DNA from: Cellvibrionales bacterium
GTDB lineage: Bacteria > Pseudomonadota > Gammaproteobacteria > Pseudomonadales > JAHEIH01
Assembly (NCBI GenBank): GCA_024639455.1
Contig: JAHEIH010000005.1
Coordinates: forward strand, 1-64,000
Direction of reading: 5' to 3'
DNA: 64,000 nt
Part shown: positions 8,969-18,402 of the stretch, one piece after another
How positions within the stretch are numbered: position 1 is the stretch's first letter
How the letters are laid out: the number at the start of each line of letters is the position of its first letter
The notes under the pieces: model-generated
Seen by the model: only the letters and a program-made list of their open reading frames with translations
What the model was told of the DNA's origin: nothing
Databases searched by the model: none
Program-made: the position numbers and the translations under genes

Positions 8969-11341
8969 ATGAATACAGCAGCAACAAGTCTCGGAGATTT
9001 CCTCGATTACCCCAATCCACCGACGCTGAGTCAAAAGGATCTCGACCCGGTACGCAGCGGCGAGCACGTTACCCTAATTATTTGTCACCGCGCGACATCT
9101 AAAATCGTCGACGGTCACCTTATGCGCTTTGACATACAAAGCGAGATGGTCGATATGATTTTACAGAACCAATGGGATTTCAGTACGTACGATTTCGCCG
9201 AAATCAACTACATGACGCTGACACGCCCGCGGTTAATTAGCGAGGCCGAAGAGGTCGACCACAGTATTAAAGTGCGCACCTACGACATCACCTTAGCGAC
9301 CGACGAAAAGCTCAGTGGTAAGACCCTGCCGGTGATTGAAGATGACAAAGGTGTCTTTCTATTCCCGGTTGACGACAACTTCCACTACTGCTGCATTTTC
9401 ATCCCAAAAACCTCCATCAAAGGCGGCTATCAACTGGGCGCCTTTGAAACACTCGATGGTAAAAATGACGTTTCCAACCCACTGGACAGCGTAAAACAAC
9501 ACACCCAATTAATTGGCAATGCCGAAGATCTGATCGCCGCGATTGCCAACCAGCCGATAGCACCACAGGTTAAACTCGGGCAGTTACTGCTGCGGGAAAA
9601 ACTCATTACCGAAGATCAACTCGAGAACGCACTGGTTTATCAAGAGAGCAACCGGCACCGTCCACTCGGTAAAATATTGGCTCAAATGGGCATCATCAGC
9701 GACGCTGATATTCAGTTAGCCTTAACGCGCAAGCTAGCCATTCCCTATGTCGATCTGAACGGTTTCGACATCGACATAGACGTTGCCAGTCAGCTCCCCC
9801 AGGCCATTATCCGCAAACACCAAGTATTACCCATTCATCGCCGCGGCAAAGAACTGATTATCGCGTTGGAAAACCCACTCGACAAAGAGGCCATTGGCGC
9901 CGCTAAATTCAACACCAAGTTACACGTAGAAACTGTCATGGCCAGTGGCCAACAGTTAGAAGCCTGCATCAACGACCTGTTTGGTGAGCAGACCATCGAC
10001 TTCAGCCTTGATGAGCTAGAAAGCTTCGGAACACTGGAAACAAGTGGCGAACACGAAGATAGTGATGAGGTGGGCGAAAACGATAACACTATCTTGCGTC
10101 TCGCTAACAAAATCATTATCGATGCGTATCGGCGCGGTGCGTCGGATGTCCATATAGAGCCCTATCCACGCAAACAAAAGGCGGTAGTGCGCTTCCGCGT
10201 CGACGGCGTACTAACCGACTACTTCGAAGTACCCGCCAACCTGCGTAAACCGCTAGTATCGCGCTATAAAATCATGGCTGGGCTCGATATCTCGGAGCGC
10301 CGTAAACCCCAGGACGGAAAAATCAATTTTAAACGCTATTCCAATATTAAATTGGAACTTCGTGTAGCCACCATTCCTACTGTTGGTGACATTGAAGACG
10401 TGGTCATGCGACTGTTGGCAGACAGCAAACCCAAAGCCATTAACGACCTCGGGCTTACCAAAACCAACCAAGTGATGATCGAGAAAATGCTCGAAATCCC
10501 CTACGGTCTAGTACTGGTATGTGGCCCTACTGGCTCGGGTAAAACCACTACCCTACACTCGCTGCTCGCGCGCCTAAATACGGGTGATCGAAAAATATGG
10601 ACCGCCGAAGACCCGGTTGAAATTACCCAGCGCGGTTTACGCCAAGTACAAGTCAACCCAAAAATCGAATTCAACTTTGCCAATGCCATGCGCTCATTCC
10701 TGCGCGCCGACCCTGATGTCATTATGGTGGGCGAGATGCGCGACGAAGAAACTGCCAAAATGGGTATCGAAGCGTCGCTCACCGGCCACTTGGTATTATC
10801 GACCTTGCACACCAACAGCGCACCAGAGAGCATTGTGCGTCTACTAGATATGGGCATGGACCCCTTTAACTTCGCCTATTCATTGATTGGTGTGGTGGCG
10901 CAACGCCTGGCCCGAACTCTTTGCAAGCACTGCAAGAAAGCCGAGAAAATGGCACTGCAAGAACTCTACGATCTGGTGGTGGAATACCTACAATACGATT
11001 TTGCCGACGGTATCGACGAAGATTGTCGCAAAATGCTGATTGAAAGAACCCTCGAAAAGTGGAAGCAGACCTATGGAGATAGTGATGGTGAGATCACCAC
11101 CTACCACCCCATCGGCTGCGATAAATGCGACCACAGTGGCTACAGCGGCCGCATTGCGCTTCACGAGGTATTGGCCAACAGCGATGAGTTGCGTCGATTG
11201 ATTCGCGAGCGCGCCAGTGTTTCGGAATTGCAGCACACCTGTATCAACAGCGGTATGTACACCCTTAAGCAAGACGGTATTACTAAGGTTTTGAAAGGCC
11301 AGACTGATATGATTCAGGTGCGAAAAGTCTGCATCACCTAG
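8969..11341 (+). CDS. GspE/PilB-type secretion ATPase with MshEN domain, orphan
   Basis: Predicted assembly ATPase of the type II secretion/type IV pilus superfamily, 790 residues. An N-terminal part of about 170 residues looks like a small beta-barrel domain; I do not recognise it with certainty. Next is an MshEN domain (about 200-330) with two motifs of the c-di-GMP-binding pattern: KLGQLLL...LITEDQL, then PLGKILAQMGIISD. The ATPase core has Walker A GPTGSGKTTT near 519, Walker B DPDVIMVGEMRDEE near 580, and a tetracysteine zinc site (CKHC near 650, CDKC near 716) with an unusually long 60-residue insert between the Cys pairs. The ATG at 8969 is chosen over 8936 because AGGA lies 8 bp upstream and the earlier codons look random. 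No pilus or secretion genes flank it. Confidence 0.85.
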   Translation: MNTAATSLGDFLDYPNPPTLSQKDLDPVRSGEHVTLIICHRATSKIVDGHLMRFDIQSEMVDMILQNQWDFSTYDFAEINYMTLTRPRLISEAEEVDHSIKVRTYDITLATDEKLSGKTLPVIEDDKGVFLFPVDDNFHYCCIFIPKTSIKGGYQLGAFETLDGKNDVSNPLDSVKQHTQLIGNAEDLIAAIANQPIAPQVKLGQLLLREKLITEDQLENALVYQESNRHRPLGKILAQMGIISDADIQLALTRKLAIPYVDLNGFDIDIDVASQLPQAIIRKHQVLPIHRRGKELIIALENPLDKEAIGAAKFNTKLHVETVMASGQQLEACINDLFGEQTIDFSLDELESFGTLETSGEHEDSDEVGENDNTILRLANKIIIDAYRRGASDVHIEPYPRKQKAVVRFRVDGVLTDYFEVPANLRKPLVSRYKIMAGLDISERRKPQDGKINFKRYSNIKLELRVATIPTVGDIEDVVMRLLADSKPKAINDLGLTKTNQVMIEKMLEIPYGLVLVCGPTGSGKTTTLHSLLARLNTGDRKIWTAEDPVEITQRGLRQVQVNPKIEFNFANAMRSFLRADPDVIMVGEMRDEETAKMGIEASLTGHLVLSTLHTNSAPESIVRLLDMGMDPFNFAYSLIGVVAQRLARTLCKHCKKAEKMALQELYDLVVEYLQYDFADGIDEDCRKMLIERTLEKWKQTYGDSDGEITTYHPIGCDKCDHSGYSGRIALHEVLANSDELRRLIRERASVSELQHTCINSGMYTLKQDGITKVLKGQTDMIQVRKVCIT

Positions 11342-11353
11342 CTTTCAGCTGGA

Positions 11354-11392
11354 TAAAAAAAGGCCTGTATGTCACCATACAAGCCTTTTTTT
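11354..11392. terminator. Bidirectional terminator between the secretion ATPase and lysS
   Basis: A stem of about 17 bp with one mismatch (A7GGCCTGTATG with CATACAAGCCT7) and a 4-base loop has an A-run on one side and a T-run on the other. It can stop transcription from both convergent genes. Its right end overlaps the lysS stop codon. Confidence 0.88.
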
Positions 11393-12917
11393 AATCGTGC
11401 TGAACAGGTCGCATGTGCGGGAATAGCAGCACATCGCGAATAGAATGAGAATCGGTGAAGAACATCACCAAGCGATCAATACCAATACCCTCGCCCGCTG
11501 TGGGCGGCATGCCGTACTCCAACGCCGTGATGTAATCTGCATCGAAGTGCATTGCCTCTAAGTCGCCTGCATCTTTCTCGGCCACTTGTGCCATAAAGCG
11601 CTCCGCTTGATCCTCAGCATCGTTTAGCTCGGAGAAGCCATTGGCCAATTCACGGCCACAAACGAAGAATTCAAAACGGTCGGTCACAAAGGGGTTATCG
11701 TCGTTACGTCGGGCCAATGGCGACACTTCAGTGGGATATTCGGTGATAAAGGTCGGCTGATCTAAGCGGTGTTCGACAGTCTTTTCAAAGATTTCGATTT
11801 GCACCTTGCCCAGACCATAGCTGTCTTTCAAAGGAATCCCCATATCGCTAGCGATTTGACGCGCCGCTGTCTCATTGGTCAACTGCTCGCGGGTCAATTC
11901 GGGGTTGTAATGCAGAATTGACTCCAACACGGTCATACGCGTAAAGGGTTTACCCAAATCGTATTCCTTGCTTTCTAACACCTCACCCTCGGCGTCGCGA
12001 ACGGTGTTAATCACCACCGTGCTGCCCAACACGTCTTGCGCCAGATGGCGCAGCATTTCTTCGGTAAGATCCATCAAATCGTGGTAGTCGGCATAGGCCT
12101 GATAAAACTCCACCATGGTGAATTCAGGGTTGTGACGCGTTGATAATCCCTCGTTGCGGAAATTGCGGTTAATTTCGTAGACACGCTCAAATCCACCGAC
12201 CACTAGACGCTTCAAATAAAGCTCAGGGGCGATACGAAGGTACATATCAAGATCCAGCGCGTTGTGGTGGGTGACAAAGGGTCGTGCCGTGGCACCGCCA
12301 GGGATCACCTGCATCATGGGCGTTTCCACTTCCATGAACGATTTGGCATTCATAAAGTTGCGCATGGCGTTGATCAGCTTGGTGCGCATAATGAACGTGT
12401 TACGCGCCTGCTCGTTCATAATCAAGTCGACGTAGCGTTGACGATAGCGCATTTCTTGATCGGCCAAACCGTGGAACTTATCTGGCAAGGGACGCAGCGA
12501 CTTGGTGAGTAAGCCCGCATGTTCGATGTAGATATATAGATCGCCTTTACCCGACTTGTGAACTGGTCCCCGGCCAAACACGATATCACCGATATCCCAG
12601 TGCTTAATCTCTTCCGCCAAAGCCTCGGGCAAATTCTTTTTATCGACATACATTTGGAGGCGCCCAGAGCTATCCTGAATCACCAGGAAAGGCCCGCGCT
12701 TAGCCATAATTCGGCCAGCAATAGCGCTCTTGAAGTTCAATTCCTCCAAGGTTTCTTTGTCTTTCTCTCCGTGCAGCGCCTGTAATTCTGACGCGTAATG
12801 CTCGCGACGAAAATCGTTCGGGAAGGCATTACGTTCGGCACGGATGGCGTTCAATTTTCCGCGACGCTCAGCAATCAGCTTGTTTTCTTCGGGCTGGGGC
12901 GTAGTTTGTTCGCTCAT
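11391..12917 (-). CDS. lysS: Lysyl-tRNA synthetase, class II
   Basis: Charges tRNA-Lys. The 508 residues show an N-terminal OB-fold anticodon-binding domain (about 60-160). The class II catalytic core has motif 2 in [15 protein letters not shown] near residue 256 and motif 3 in [13 protein letters not shown] near 480, ending RPVQHD. It follows prfB by 22 bp, the same prfB-lysS operon as in E. coli and Pseudomonas. Confidence 0.97.
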   Translation of the reverse strand: MSEQTTPQPEENKLIAERRGKLNAIRAERNAFPNDFRREHYASELQALHGEKDKETLEELNFKSAIAGRIMAKRGPFLVIQDSSGRLQMYVDKKNLPEALAEEIKHWDIGDIVFGRGPVHKSGKGDLYIYIEHAGLLTKSLRPLPDKFHGLADQEMRYRQRYVDLIMNEQARNTFIMRTKLINAMRNFMNAKSFMEVETPMMQVIPGGATARPFVTHHNALDLDMYLRIAPELYLKRLVVGGFERVYEINRNFRNEGLSTRHNPEFTMVEFYQAYADYHDLMDLTEEMLRHLAQDVLGSTVVINTVRDAEGEVLESKEYDLGKPFTRMTVLESILHYNPELTREQLTNETAARQIASDMGIPLKDSYGLGKVQIEIFEKTVEHRLDQPTFITEYPTEVSPLARRNDDNPFVTDRFEFFVCGRELANGFSELNDAEDQAERFMAQVAEKDAGDLEAMHFDADYITALEYGMPPTAGEGIGIDRLVMFFTDSHSIRDVLLFPHMRPVQHD

Positions 12918-12939
12918 GGTCTTTCCTGTGTTGGGGCCT

Positions 12940-14038
12940 TTACAGGCCGGCTTTTAAACTGGCTTCGAGGAAAAAGTCGATATCCCCGTCAAGCACGGAA
13001 CCGCAGTTGCTAGTTTGCACCGAGGTTCGAAGGTCTTTAATACGTTGGTCATCCAGCACGTAGGAGCGAATCTGACTGCCCCAGCCGATATCAGACTTAT
13101 CATCTTCAAGGGCCTGCTTTTCAGCGCTGCGCTTTTGCAATTCCTGCTCGTACAACTTGGCACGCAGCATTTTCATTGCTTTATCACGGTTTTGGTGTTG
13201 CGAGCGCTCGCTCTGACATTGCACCACGGTACCGGTCGGTTCGTGAGTGATACGCACCGCCGAATCGGTTTTGTTGATGTGCTGACCACCAGCCCCACTC
13301 GCGCGATAGGTATCGGTCCGCAGGTCGGCCGGGTTGATATCGATTTCGATGTTATCGTCCACCTCGGGCGATACAAAGACCGCCGAAAACGATGTGTGGC
13401 GGCGATTGCCAGAATCGAAAGGCGACTTGCGCACCAAGCGGTGAACACCCGTCTCGGTGCGCAGCCAACCAAAGGCGAAAGGCCCCTCAAAACGAATCGT
13501 CGCACTCTTGATGCCGGCAACCTCACCGGGTGACGCTTCCATCAACTCTACTTTGAAATCGTGGGCATCACCCCAGCGGAGGTACATGCGGAGCAACATT
13601 TCTGCCCAGTCTTGAGCTTCGGTGCCACCTGAACCAGATTGGATATCGAGGTAGCAATTATTGCTGTCGGTGGGGCCAGAGAACATGCGGCGGAACTCTA
13701 GCTTTTCGAGGTTGGCGGTCAAGCTATCCAATTCAACTACCACGTCATCAACCGACGCCTGGTCGTCTTCTTCAGCAGCCATGAGCAACAATTCTTCGAC
13801 ATCACCTAGGGTATTATCCATGGTGCTAATGGTTTCGACCACTGCCTCTAATTCAGCGCGCTCACGGCCAAGTGCTTGGGCGCGTTCCGGTTCATTCCAA
13901 ACCGCTGAATCACCTAACTCAAGCTCGACTTCGGCGAGACGCTCACACTTGGTTTCATAGTCAAAGATACCCCCTGAGCACATCGGTGCGCTCTCGCAAA
14001 TCTTTGATGCGTAATGAAATGGGGTTAATTTCCAACAT
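12940..14038 (-). CDS. prfB: Peptide chain release factor 2, expressed by +1 frameshift
   Basis: RF2 reads UAA and UGA stops. Translation starts at the ATG at 14038 ([18 protein letters not shown], 25 codons to CTT), meets an in-frame TGA at 13963-13961, and must shift +1 to continue as DYETKCERL. The spliced product is 365 residues, identical in length to E. coli RF2. The shifted frame shows the SPF tripeptide (KSPFDSGN) near 206 and GGQ ([12 protein letters not shown]) near 250, the peptidyl-tRNA hydrolysis motif. The shift site has all classical parts. Low RF2 slows reading of TGA and favours the shift, so the gene regulates itself. It is upstream of lysS in one operon. Confidence 0.97.
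13961..13975 (-). promoter_or_regulatory. RF2 programmed +1 frameshift site
   Basis: The minus strand reads AGGGGGTATCTTTGAC. The SD-like AGGGGG (13975-13970) lies three bases before the shifty CTT, which is followed by the weak stop context TGA-C. This is the canonical prfB autoregulatory recoding signal. Confidence 0.96.
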
Positions 14039-14071
14039 AGTGAACGCCGTTAGGGGTAGTTGCTTTAAAGC

Positions 14072-14096
14072 GCGCGATTTTAGACGAAAATCGCGC
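14072..14096 (-). terminator. Strong hairpin between alr and prfB
   Basis: A perfect 10-bp stem (GCGCGATTTT with AAAATCGCGC) with a 5-base loop lies 17 bp past the alr stop and 34 bp before the prfB ATG. No proper T-run follows on the minus strand, only GCTTTAAAGC. It may act as a partial terminator or mRNA 3'-end stabiliser separating the D-amino acid genes from prfB-lysS. Confidence 0.5.
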
Positions 14097-14113
14097 CAAA
14101 CACTAGGCCAGTG

Positions 14114-15205
14114 TTACTGTTGCGACGCCTGGTAGATACGCGGCGTTCGCATCGGCATACGCGCGGTTAATTCATAAGAGATAGTGCCGGCGTGAGCCGC
14201 GATGGTATCAATACTTAAATGCTCGCCCCACAACTCCACGTCGCTACCTACCTTTGCCTGTGGTGCATCGGTGACATCGACGCAGATCATATCCATCGAC
14301 ACCCTTCCCACCAACGGGCAAACCTGACCCGCCACAAAGACTGGCGTGCCGTTGACCGCGCTGCGAGGATAGCCATCGGCATATCCAATGGCTACCGTGG
14401 CGATTCGGCTTGGACGCTCGGCTACCCAAGCGGCGCCATAACCTACACTGTCCCCGGCGGAAATCTCGCGTACAGCAATAACCTCTGACACCAGGCTCAT
14501 GGCTGGGCGCAACTTGGCGGTGTGCTCGTTGCCCTCGAGCAAGGGTTCGGCACCATACAACATAATACCCGGACGCGACCAGCGATCGCCACGCGCTCGC
14601 CCGCTAACAATGGCGGCAGAGTTGGCGGTACTGAAATCGTGACCTTGAAAATCGTCATTCAATTGATCAAGCAACTTGAGTTGAGTAATGGTCAGTGGAT
14701 GCTGAGGCTCATCGGCACAAGCGAAGTGACTCATCAGCAGGGGCTGGCCTGCCACCTGGGGCAAATTGGTAAGACGCGCCAATAATCTGGCCACGCCTTC
14801 AGGGGATACTCCCAAGCGATGCATGCCCGTGTCAACTTTCAAAAAGACGGTGAGCGCTGTGTCGAGCTGACACTTCGCCAGTGTATCGATTTGGCTTTCG
14901 TCGGCGATGGCCAACCAACAATTGTATTGTGCAGCAAACAGCACGTCATCTCTAGCAAACGCGCCTTCCATCAGCAGGATAGGCTGCACAATTCCGGCTA
15001 AACGAAGCCTGGCGGCTTCTTCGGTGCTACAAACAGCGAACACTTTGGCGTGCGGGCTTAAGTGCTGGGCAACCTCGACCATACCGTGGCCATAGGCATT
15101 GGCCTTGACCACCGCGATACAATCGCCACCGGTCAACTGCTGAGCAAGCTGGAAATTATACTCGATGTGATCGAGGTGAATGATGGCGGCACTGGGTCGA
15201 GCCAC
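14114..15205 (-). CDS. alr: Alanine racemase (PLP)
   Basis: Interconverts L- and D-alanine for peptidoglycan. The 363 residues comprise an alpha/beta barrel with the PLP Lys in VVKANAYGHG near residue 34, and a C-terminal beta domain with the catalytic Tyr in GDSVGYGAAW near 256 and the IGYADGYPR signature. The start is GTG at 15205, preceded by a strong GGAGG that abuts the stop of the upstream aminotransferase gene 8 nt away. Translational coupling of the two is likely. Whether the gene should be called alr or dadX cannot be decided from sequence. Confidence 0.95.
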   Translation of the reverse strand: MARPSAAIIHLDHIEYNFQLAQQLTGGDCIAVVKANAYGHGMVEVAQHLSPHAKVFAVCSTEEAARLRLAGIVQPILLMEGAFARDDVLFAAQYNCWLAIADESQIDTLAKCQLDTALTVFLKVDTGMHRLGVSPEGVARLLARLTNLPQVAGQPLLMSHFACADEPQHPLTITQLKLLDQLNDDFQGHDFSTANSAAIVSGRARGDRWSRPGIMLYGAEPLLEGNEHTAKLRPAMSLVSEVIAVREISAGDSVGYGAAWVAERPSRIATVAIGYADGYPRSAVNGTPVFVAGQVCPLVGRVSMDMICVDVTDAPQAKVGSDVELWGEHLSIDTIAAHAGTISYELTARMPMRTPRIYQASQQ

Positions 15206-15213
15206 ACGCCCTC

Positions 15214-16071
15214 CTAGTAATCGTATTTATGCTGACTAAACAGCGTTTGCGCCTGACGCCAGTAAGGCCCAATGTGACCGTTGCCAACGGGCTTACCGGC
15301 AATCTCAATCACCGGCGCGATCTCTTTACTGGAACTGGTCAACCACACTTCGTCAGCCCCCTCTAGTTGCGCTAGAGTAATCGCCCGCTCCTCCACTGGC
15401 AAGCGTCCGTCGCGGCGCAAAATATCAAGTAACAATTGACGGGTAATACCCGGCAGCAGTTGGCTATCAAGCGGAGGCGTGGCAATCTTTCCCGCGTTGA
15501 CCACAAAGACATTACAGGCACTTGCCTCGGTAATCAGCCCATCACTATTGTGCAGAATGGTTTCATCCAGTCCCGCCCCATAGCCCTCTTGGAAATGCAT
15601 GACGTTACCAAGTAACGCGGTGGATTTGATGTGACAGCGGCGCCAGCGCTTATCTTCCGAGAGCGCCACTCTATAGGCTTTGGCTCGCCGTGGATCCGCC
15701 ACCGGTTCAGCCGCTATTTCAAAGGTAAACGCATACACCGTAGCAGGCACGACAGCCGGATCGGGATAGGCGTGGAATCGACGCGCGTCAGTGCCGCGAC
15801 TAACATGGATATAAACACCCAAATTACCGCGGCCGTTGCGCTCGATAAGCGCCTCAATCAGCCCCGACCAGTCCAAGGGCGGCATCGCCATACCAATGGC
15901 TGATAGCCCCTCTTGCAGGCGCTGCAAGTGCGGCGCTAAACCCACGGTCCGCCCCGCGTAGCTCGGAATAACCTCATAGATGCCATCACCGAAAAGGAAA
16001 CCGCGGTCCATGGGCGAAATGCGGGCTTCTTCCATCGGCAGGAATTCACCATTGAGGTAGACAATTGACAT
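15214..16071 (-). CDS. dat: D-amino acid aminotransferase (fold-type IV PLP)
   Basis: Transaminates D-alanine with 2-oxoglutarate to give D-glutamate and pyruvate. The 285 residues start MSIVYLNGEFLPMEEARISP. They show the fold-type IV pattern FLFGDGIYEV, the PLP Lys149 in RRCHIKSTALLGN, and the cofactor loop ITEASACNVF. RRCHIKS is closer to D-alanine aminotransferases than to branched-chain enzymes (IlvE), and adjacency to alanine racemase supports the D-amino acid assignment. An IlvE-like or 4-amino-4-deoxychorismate lyase role is less likely. The pair alr-dat could supply both D-Ala and D-Glu for cell wall. Confidence 0.85.
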   Translation of the reverse strand: MSIVYLNGEFLPMEEARISPMDRGFLFGDGIYEVIPSYAGRTVGLAPHLQRLQEGLSAIGMAMPPLDWSGLIEALIERNGRGNLGVYIHVSRGTDARRFHAYPDPAVVPATVYAFTFEIAAEPVADPRRAKAYRVALSEDKRWRRCHIKSTALLGNVMHFQEGYGAGLDETILHNSDGLITEASACNVFVVNAGKIATPPLDSQLLPGITRQLLLDILRRDGRLPVEERAITLAQLEGADEVWLTSSSKEIAPVIEIAGKPVGNGHIGPYWRQAQTLFSQHKYDY

Positions 16072-16142
16072 GAAGTGCTCTCGGTCTAAAAAGTGTCTAG
16101 TTTACTTCCCCACTGGGCACGAAGCTAGCCACAGAGGAAAAT

Positions 16143-16709
16143 TCAACGCTTAGTGAGGGCGATTAGACGTGCGTGTTGATCCGAACTGAGGTGGTCGTGA
16201 TCGAGCAGTTCGGCATCGCTCAACCCCTCCATCTCGTGTGGAAAGACCAACCATTTATCGTCAACAACGTTGACATAATCCACGGTGACATCGCAGCGAG
16301 AGCGCCTATAGAGAGCGGCAAACCTGACATTGAGCTCAGGACAAAGCGCCTGTAGCGCTTGCTTTACATGACGCAGGGTGTGACCCGTATCAACGATATC
16401 ATCAACGATGAGGACACGCTTCAAACCAAGGCACTGCGCCGCCACAGCCTCCAAACCATGCATGGTGACCTCGCTGTCGCGCTGACCAATACCAAGGTAC
16501 GATGTTGCCGTCAAAACAGCTGTTTTGCAGGGTTGACCTACGCGTAATAACACTTCGTGCACCACCGTGCACGGGGTGGCACCGCCCCGCCAGACAGCCA
16601 CGACTAATTCAGGCTGAAAACCACTTTCTGCCACCGCCAAACCGAGCTCGGTTGCCATGGCAAAGATCTCTTGATGGCCGATAATACGTTTTTCGACATC
16701 ACCACTCAT
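16143..16709 (-). CDS. Purine-type phosphoribosyltransferase
   Basis: A 188-residue type I phosphoribosyltransferase with the PRPP-binding motif RVLIVDDIVDTGHTL (residues 98-112) and the loop VAVWRGGATP near 38-46. Members near this sequence act on hypoxanthine, xanthine or guanine, but the base specificity cannot be read here. The ATG at 16709 is chosen because GGGAG lies 8 nt upstream and it forms an ATGA overlap with the pxpC stop. An upstream ATG (16724) would overlap pxpC further without an SD. It is the last gene of the recJ-pxpABC run. No reason for pairing with oxoproline metabolism is evident. Confidence 0.8.
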   Translation of the reverse strand: MSGDVEKRIIGHQEIFAMATELGLAVAESGFQPELVVAVWRGGATPCTVVHEVLLRVGQPCKTAVLTATSYLGIGQRDSEVTMHGLEAVAAQCLGLKRVLIVDDIVDTGHTLRHVKQALQALCPELNVRFAALYRRSRCDVTVDYVNVVDDKWLVFPHEMEGLSDAELLDHDHLSSDQHARLIALTKR

Positions 16710-17650
16710 GACACATACTCCCATGGCATTCTTTGCAGTCGCTGCTGGTAGGTATTGACTCGTCGTCTAGCCTCACCATTTGAAAGTAGCGTAAATTTTA
16801 CGGCGTCTCCCGGGCGGCATTGCCCCAGAGCATCAACCCCTTCTGGGAGTAGCACTAAGGGCTTGGGATATCCACCCATGGTCTGGTGATCTCGCATCAA
16901 CACAATGGGATGGCCATTATTGGGCAACTGCACTGCGCCCAACCCTACTCCCTCAGATAACATGCCCGGCAAGCTCTGTAGAGGCTCATCAGACTGCAGG
17001 CGATAGCCCATGCGGTCACACTGTTGACTCACCTGAAAGACGTCGCCCACCAAGCGGCGCCTGCCTTCCCGGGAAAGTTGCTGCCACTGCGGTCCAGCAC
17101 TTGCCAACAGGTTGACCACACCGCCGAAACGGTGGCGATGAGTAACGCTGAAACGGCGCGGCTGCATCGACAATTCACGCGGCGCCAGCTCAACGGCATC
17201 TCCTGCCCGCAACGCGCGCCCGTGATACCCACCAATACTTTCACGCAGCACCGTACTCGAAGAACCCAAGCGCGGGGCTACCACAGCGCCACCGGCGAGG
17301 GCAACATACAAGCGTGCGCCGCGCTGCGCAAATCCCAGTGTGACTATGTCGCCCGCCTCTAAGGCGTGGGTGCGCCACGACTCTACATAGCGCTGATTGA
17401 TTTGTAGTGGGGCTTCAGCACCACACACAGCCATATCTACCGGACCGTCCACCTCAAATTGAAAACCGCCCAAGGTCACTTCAATGAGCGCCGCATCGGC
17501 GCTGTTGTCAACGAGGGCATTGGCGGCACGTGCGGCGTACTGATCCATCGCTCCACCGCTACTAAAACCACGACTGGCGACGCCCTGCCGACCTAGGTCC
17601 TGCACAGTACAGCATGACCCCGGCTTTAACACATGCAAGGACACCTTCAC
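16706..17650 (-). CDS. pxpC: 5-oxoprolinase subunit C (carboxyltransferase-like)
   Basis: With PxpA and PxpB forms the ATP-dependent prokaryotic 5-oxoprolinase that opens pyroglutamate to glutamate. The 314 residues match the AHS2/biotin-dependent carboxylase family, with a typical N-terminus (VLKPGSCCTVQDLGRQG) followed by SRGFSSGGAMDQYAA and the central SEGVGLGAVQLPNNGHPIVL. The start is GTG at 17650, with a GTGA overlap on the pxpB stop. Confidence 0.93.
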   Translation of the reverse strand: MKVSLHVLKPGSCCTVQDLGRQGVASRGFSSGGAMDQYAARAANALVDNSADAALIEVTLGGFQFEVDGPVDMAVCGAEAPLQINQRYVESWRTHALEAGDIVTLGFAQRGARLYVALAGGAVVAPRLGSSSTVLRESIGGYHGRALRAGDAVELAPRELSMQPRRFSVTHRHRFGGVVNLLASAGPQWQQLSREGRRRLVGDVFQVSQQCDRMGYRLQSDEPLQSLPGMLSEGVGLGAVQLPNNGHPIVLMRDHQTMGGYPKPLVLLPEGVDALGQCRPGDAVKFTLLSNGEARRRVNTYQQRLQRMPWEYVS

Positions 17651-18402
17651 GACACCACCTCCAGTACACCACCCAGCTCGATAAAAGCCGCTTTATCGAT
17701 GGATTCAAAGCGCACTTCGTCACCTACAGCAAAAAGCGTTGATAATGCTTCACCACGTGGCCTAAGATCCAGTGGGCACAGGCCAAGCACGTGCCAGCCC
17801 GCCGGAGAAGCCGTGGGATAAATGGCGGTCTGACGTTCAGCAATAGCCACAGCGCCAGCGGGTATATGCGCTCGTGGAGTAGTAAGCCGGGGCACCCTCA
17901 ATTCTTCACTTAGATCGCCCAAATAGGCGAAACCCGGAGCGAACCCTAACGCGTACACCCGGTAGACAAAGGCGCTGTGTAAGGTAATCACATCCTCGAT
18001 CGCCATACCTTTCATCGCCGCCACAATATCCAAATCGGGGCAATACACATCGCCGTAATAGACAGGGATGGTATGTACGGTTGGTTTCAGAGCGACATCG
18101 CTGATCGACGTTTGCCAGTGAGATGCCAACCAGCGCTGTACCTCAAAACGGTTCACCTGAGCAGGATCAAACACAATGTGTAAAGAGACATAGGCTGGCA
18201 CAACATCGATCAGCCACGAAGGGGTATCCAGCGCGATCAAGCGCTGCATAGCAAAAATTCTATTTAACAATGCGTCCGAGGGCGCATTTGCCAAGGTCAT
18301 TAGCAGCGCTGACGAGCCCGCGGCAGAGAATTTGACATCACCCACGAGGAAGCATTGCGCGTATGCGCTGTACGACTGAGAGCGCCGCGGGGTTGTCGCC
18401 AT
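17647..18402 (-). CDS. pxpB: 5-oxoprolinase subunit B
   Basis: AHS1/KipI-family subunit of 5-oxoprolinase. Typical motifs are IPVYYGDVYCPDLD, YALGFAPGFAYLG, and the C-terminal GWHVLGLCPLDL. The frame opens at an ATG at 18402, giving 251 residues and a 65-nt overlap with pxpA. The family domain begins only about 20 residues in, so a GTG at 18345, overlapping the pxpA stop by 8 nt, is an equally possible start. Neither has a clear SD. It is followed by pxpC with a 4-nt overlap. Confidence 0.92.
   Translation of the reverse strand: MATTPRRSQSYSAYAQCFLVGDVKFSAAGSSALLMTLANAPSDALLNRIFAMQRLIALDTPSWLIDVVPAYVSLHIVFDPAQVNRFEVQRWLASHWQTSISDVALKPTVHTIPVYYGDVYCPDLDIVAAMKGMAIEDVITLHSAFVYRVYALGFAPGFAYLGDLSEELRVPRLTTPRAHIPAGAVAIAERQTAIYPTASPAGWHVLGLCPLDLRPRGEALSTLFAVGDEVRFESIDKAAFIELGGVLEVVS

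Noticed and set aside
13015-13533. 172-codon plus-strand frame opposite prfB
   Set aside because: Shadow of the RF2 gene; the sense strand explains the sequence completely.
14072-14096. Riboswitch before prfB
   Set aside because: A single perfect stem with a 5-base loop and no further conserved structure; it fits a 3'-end hairpin of alr better.
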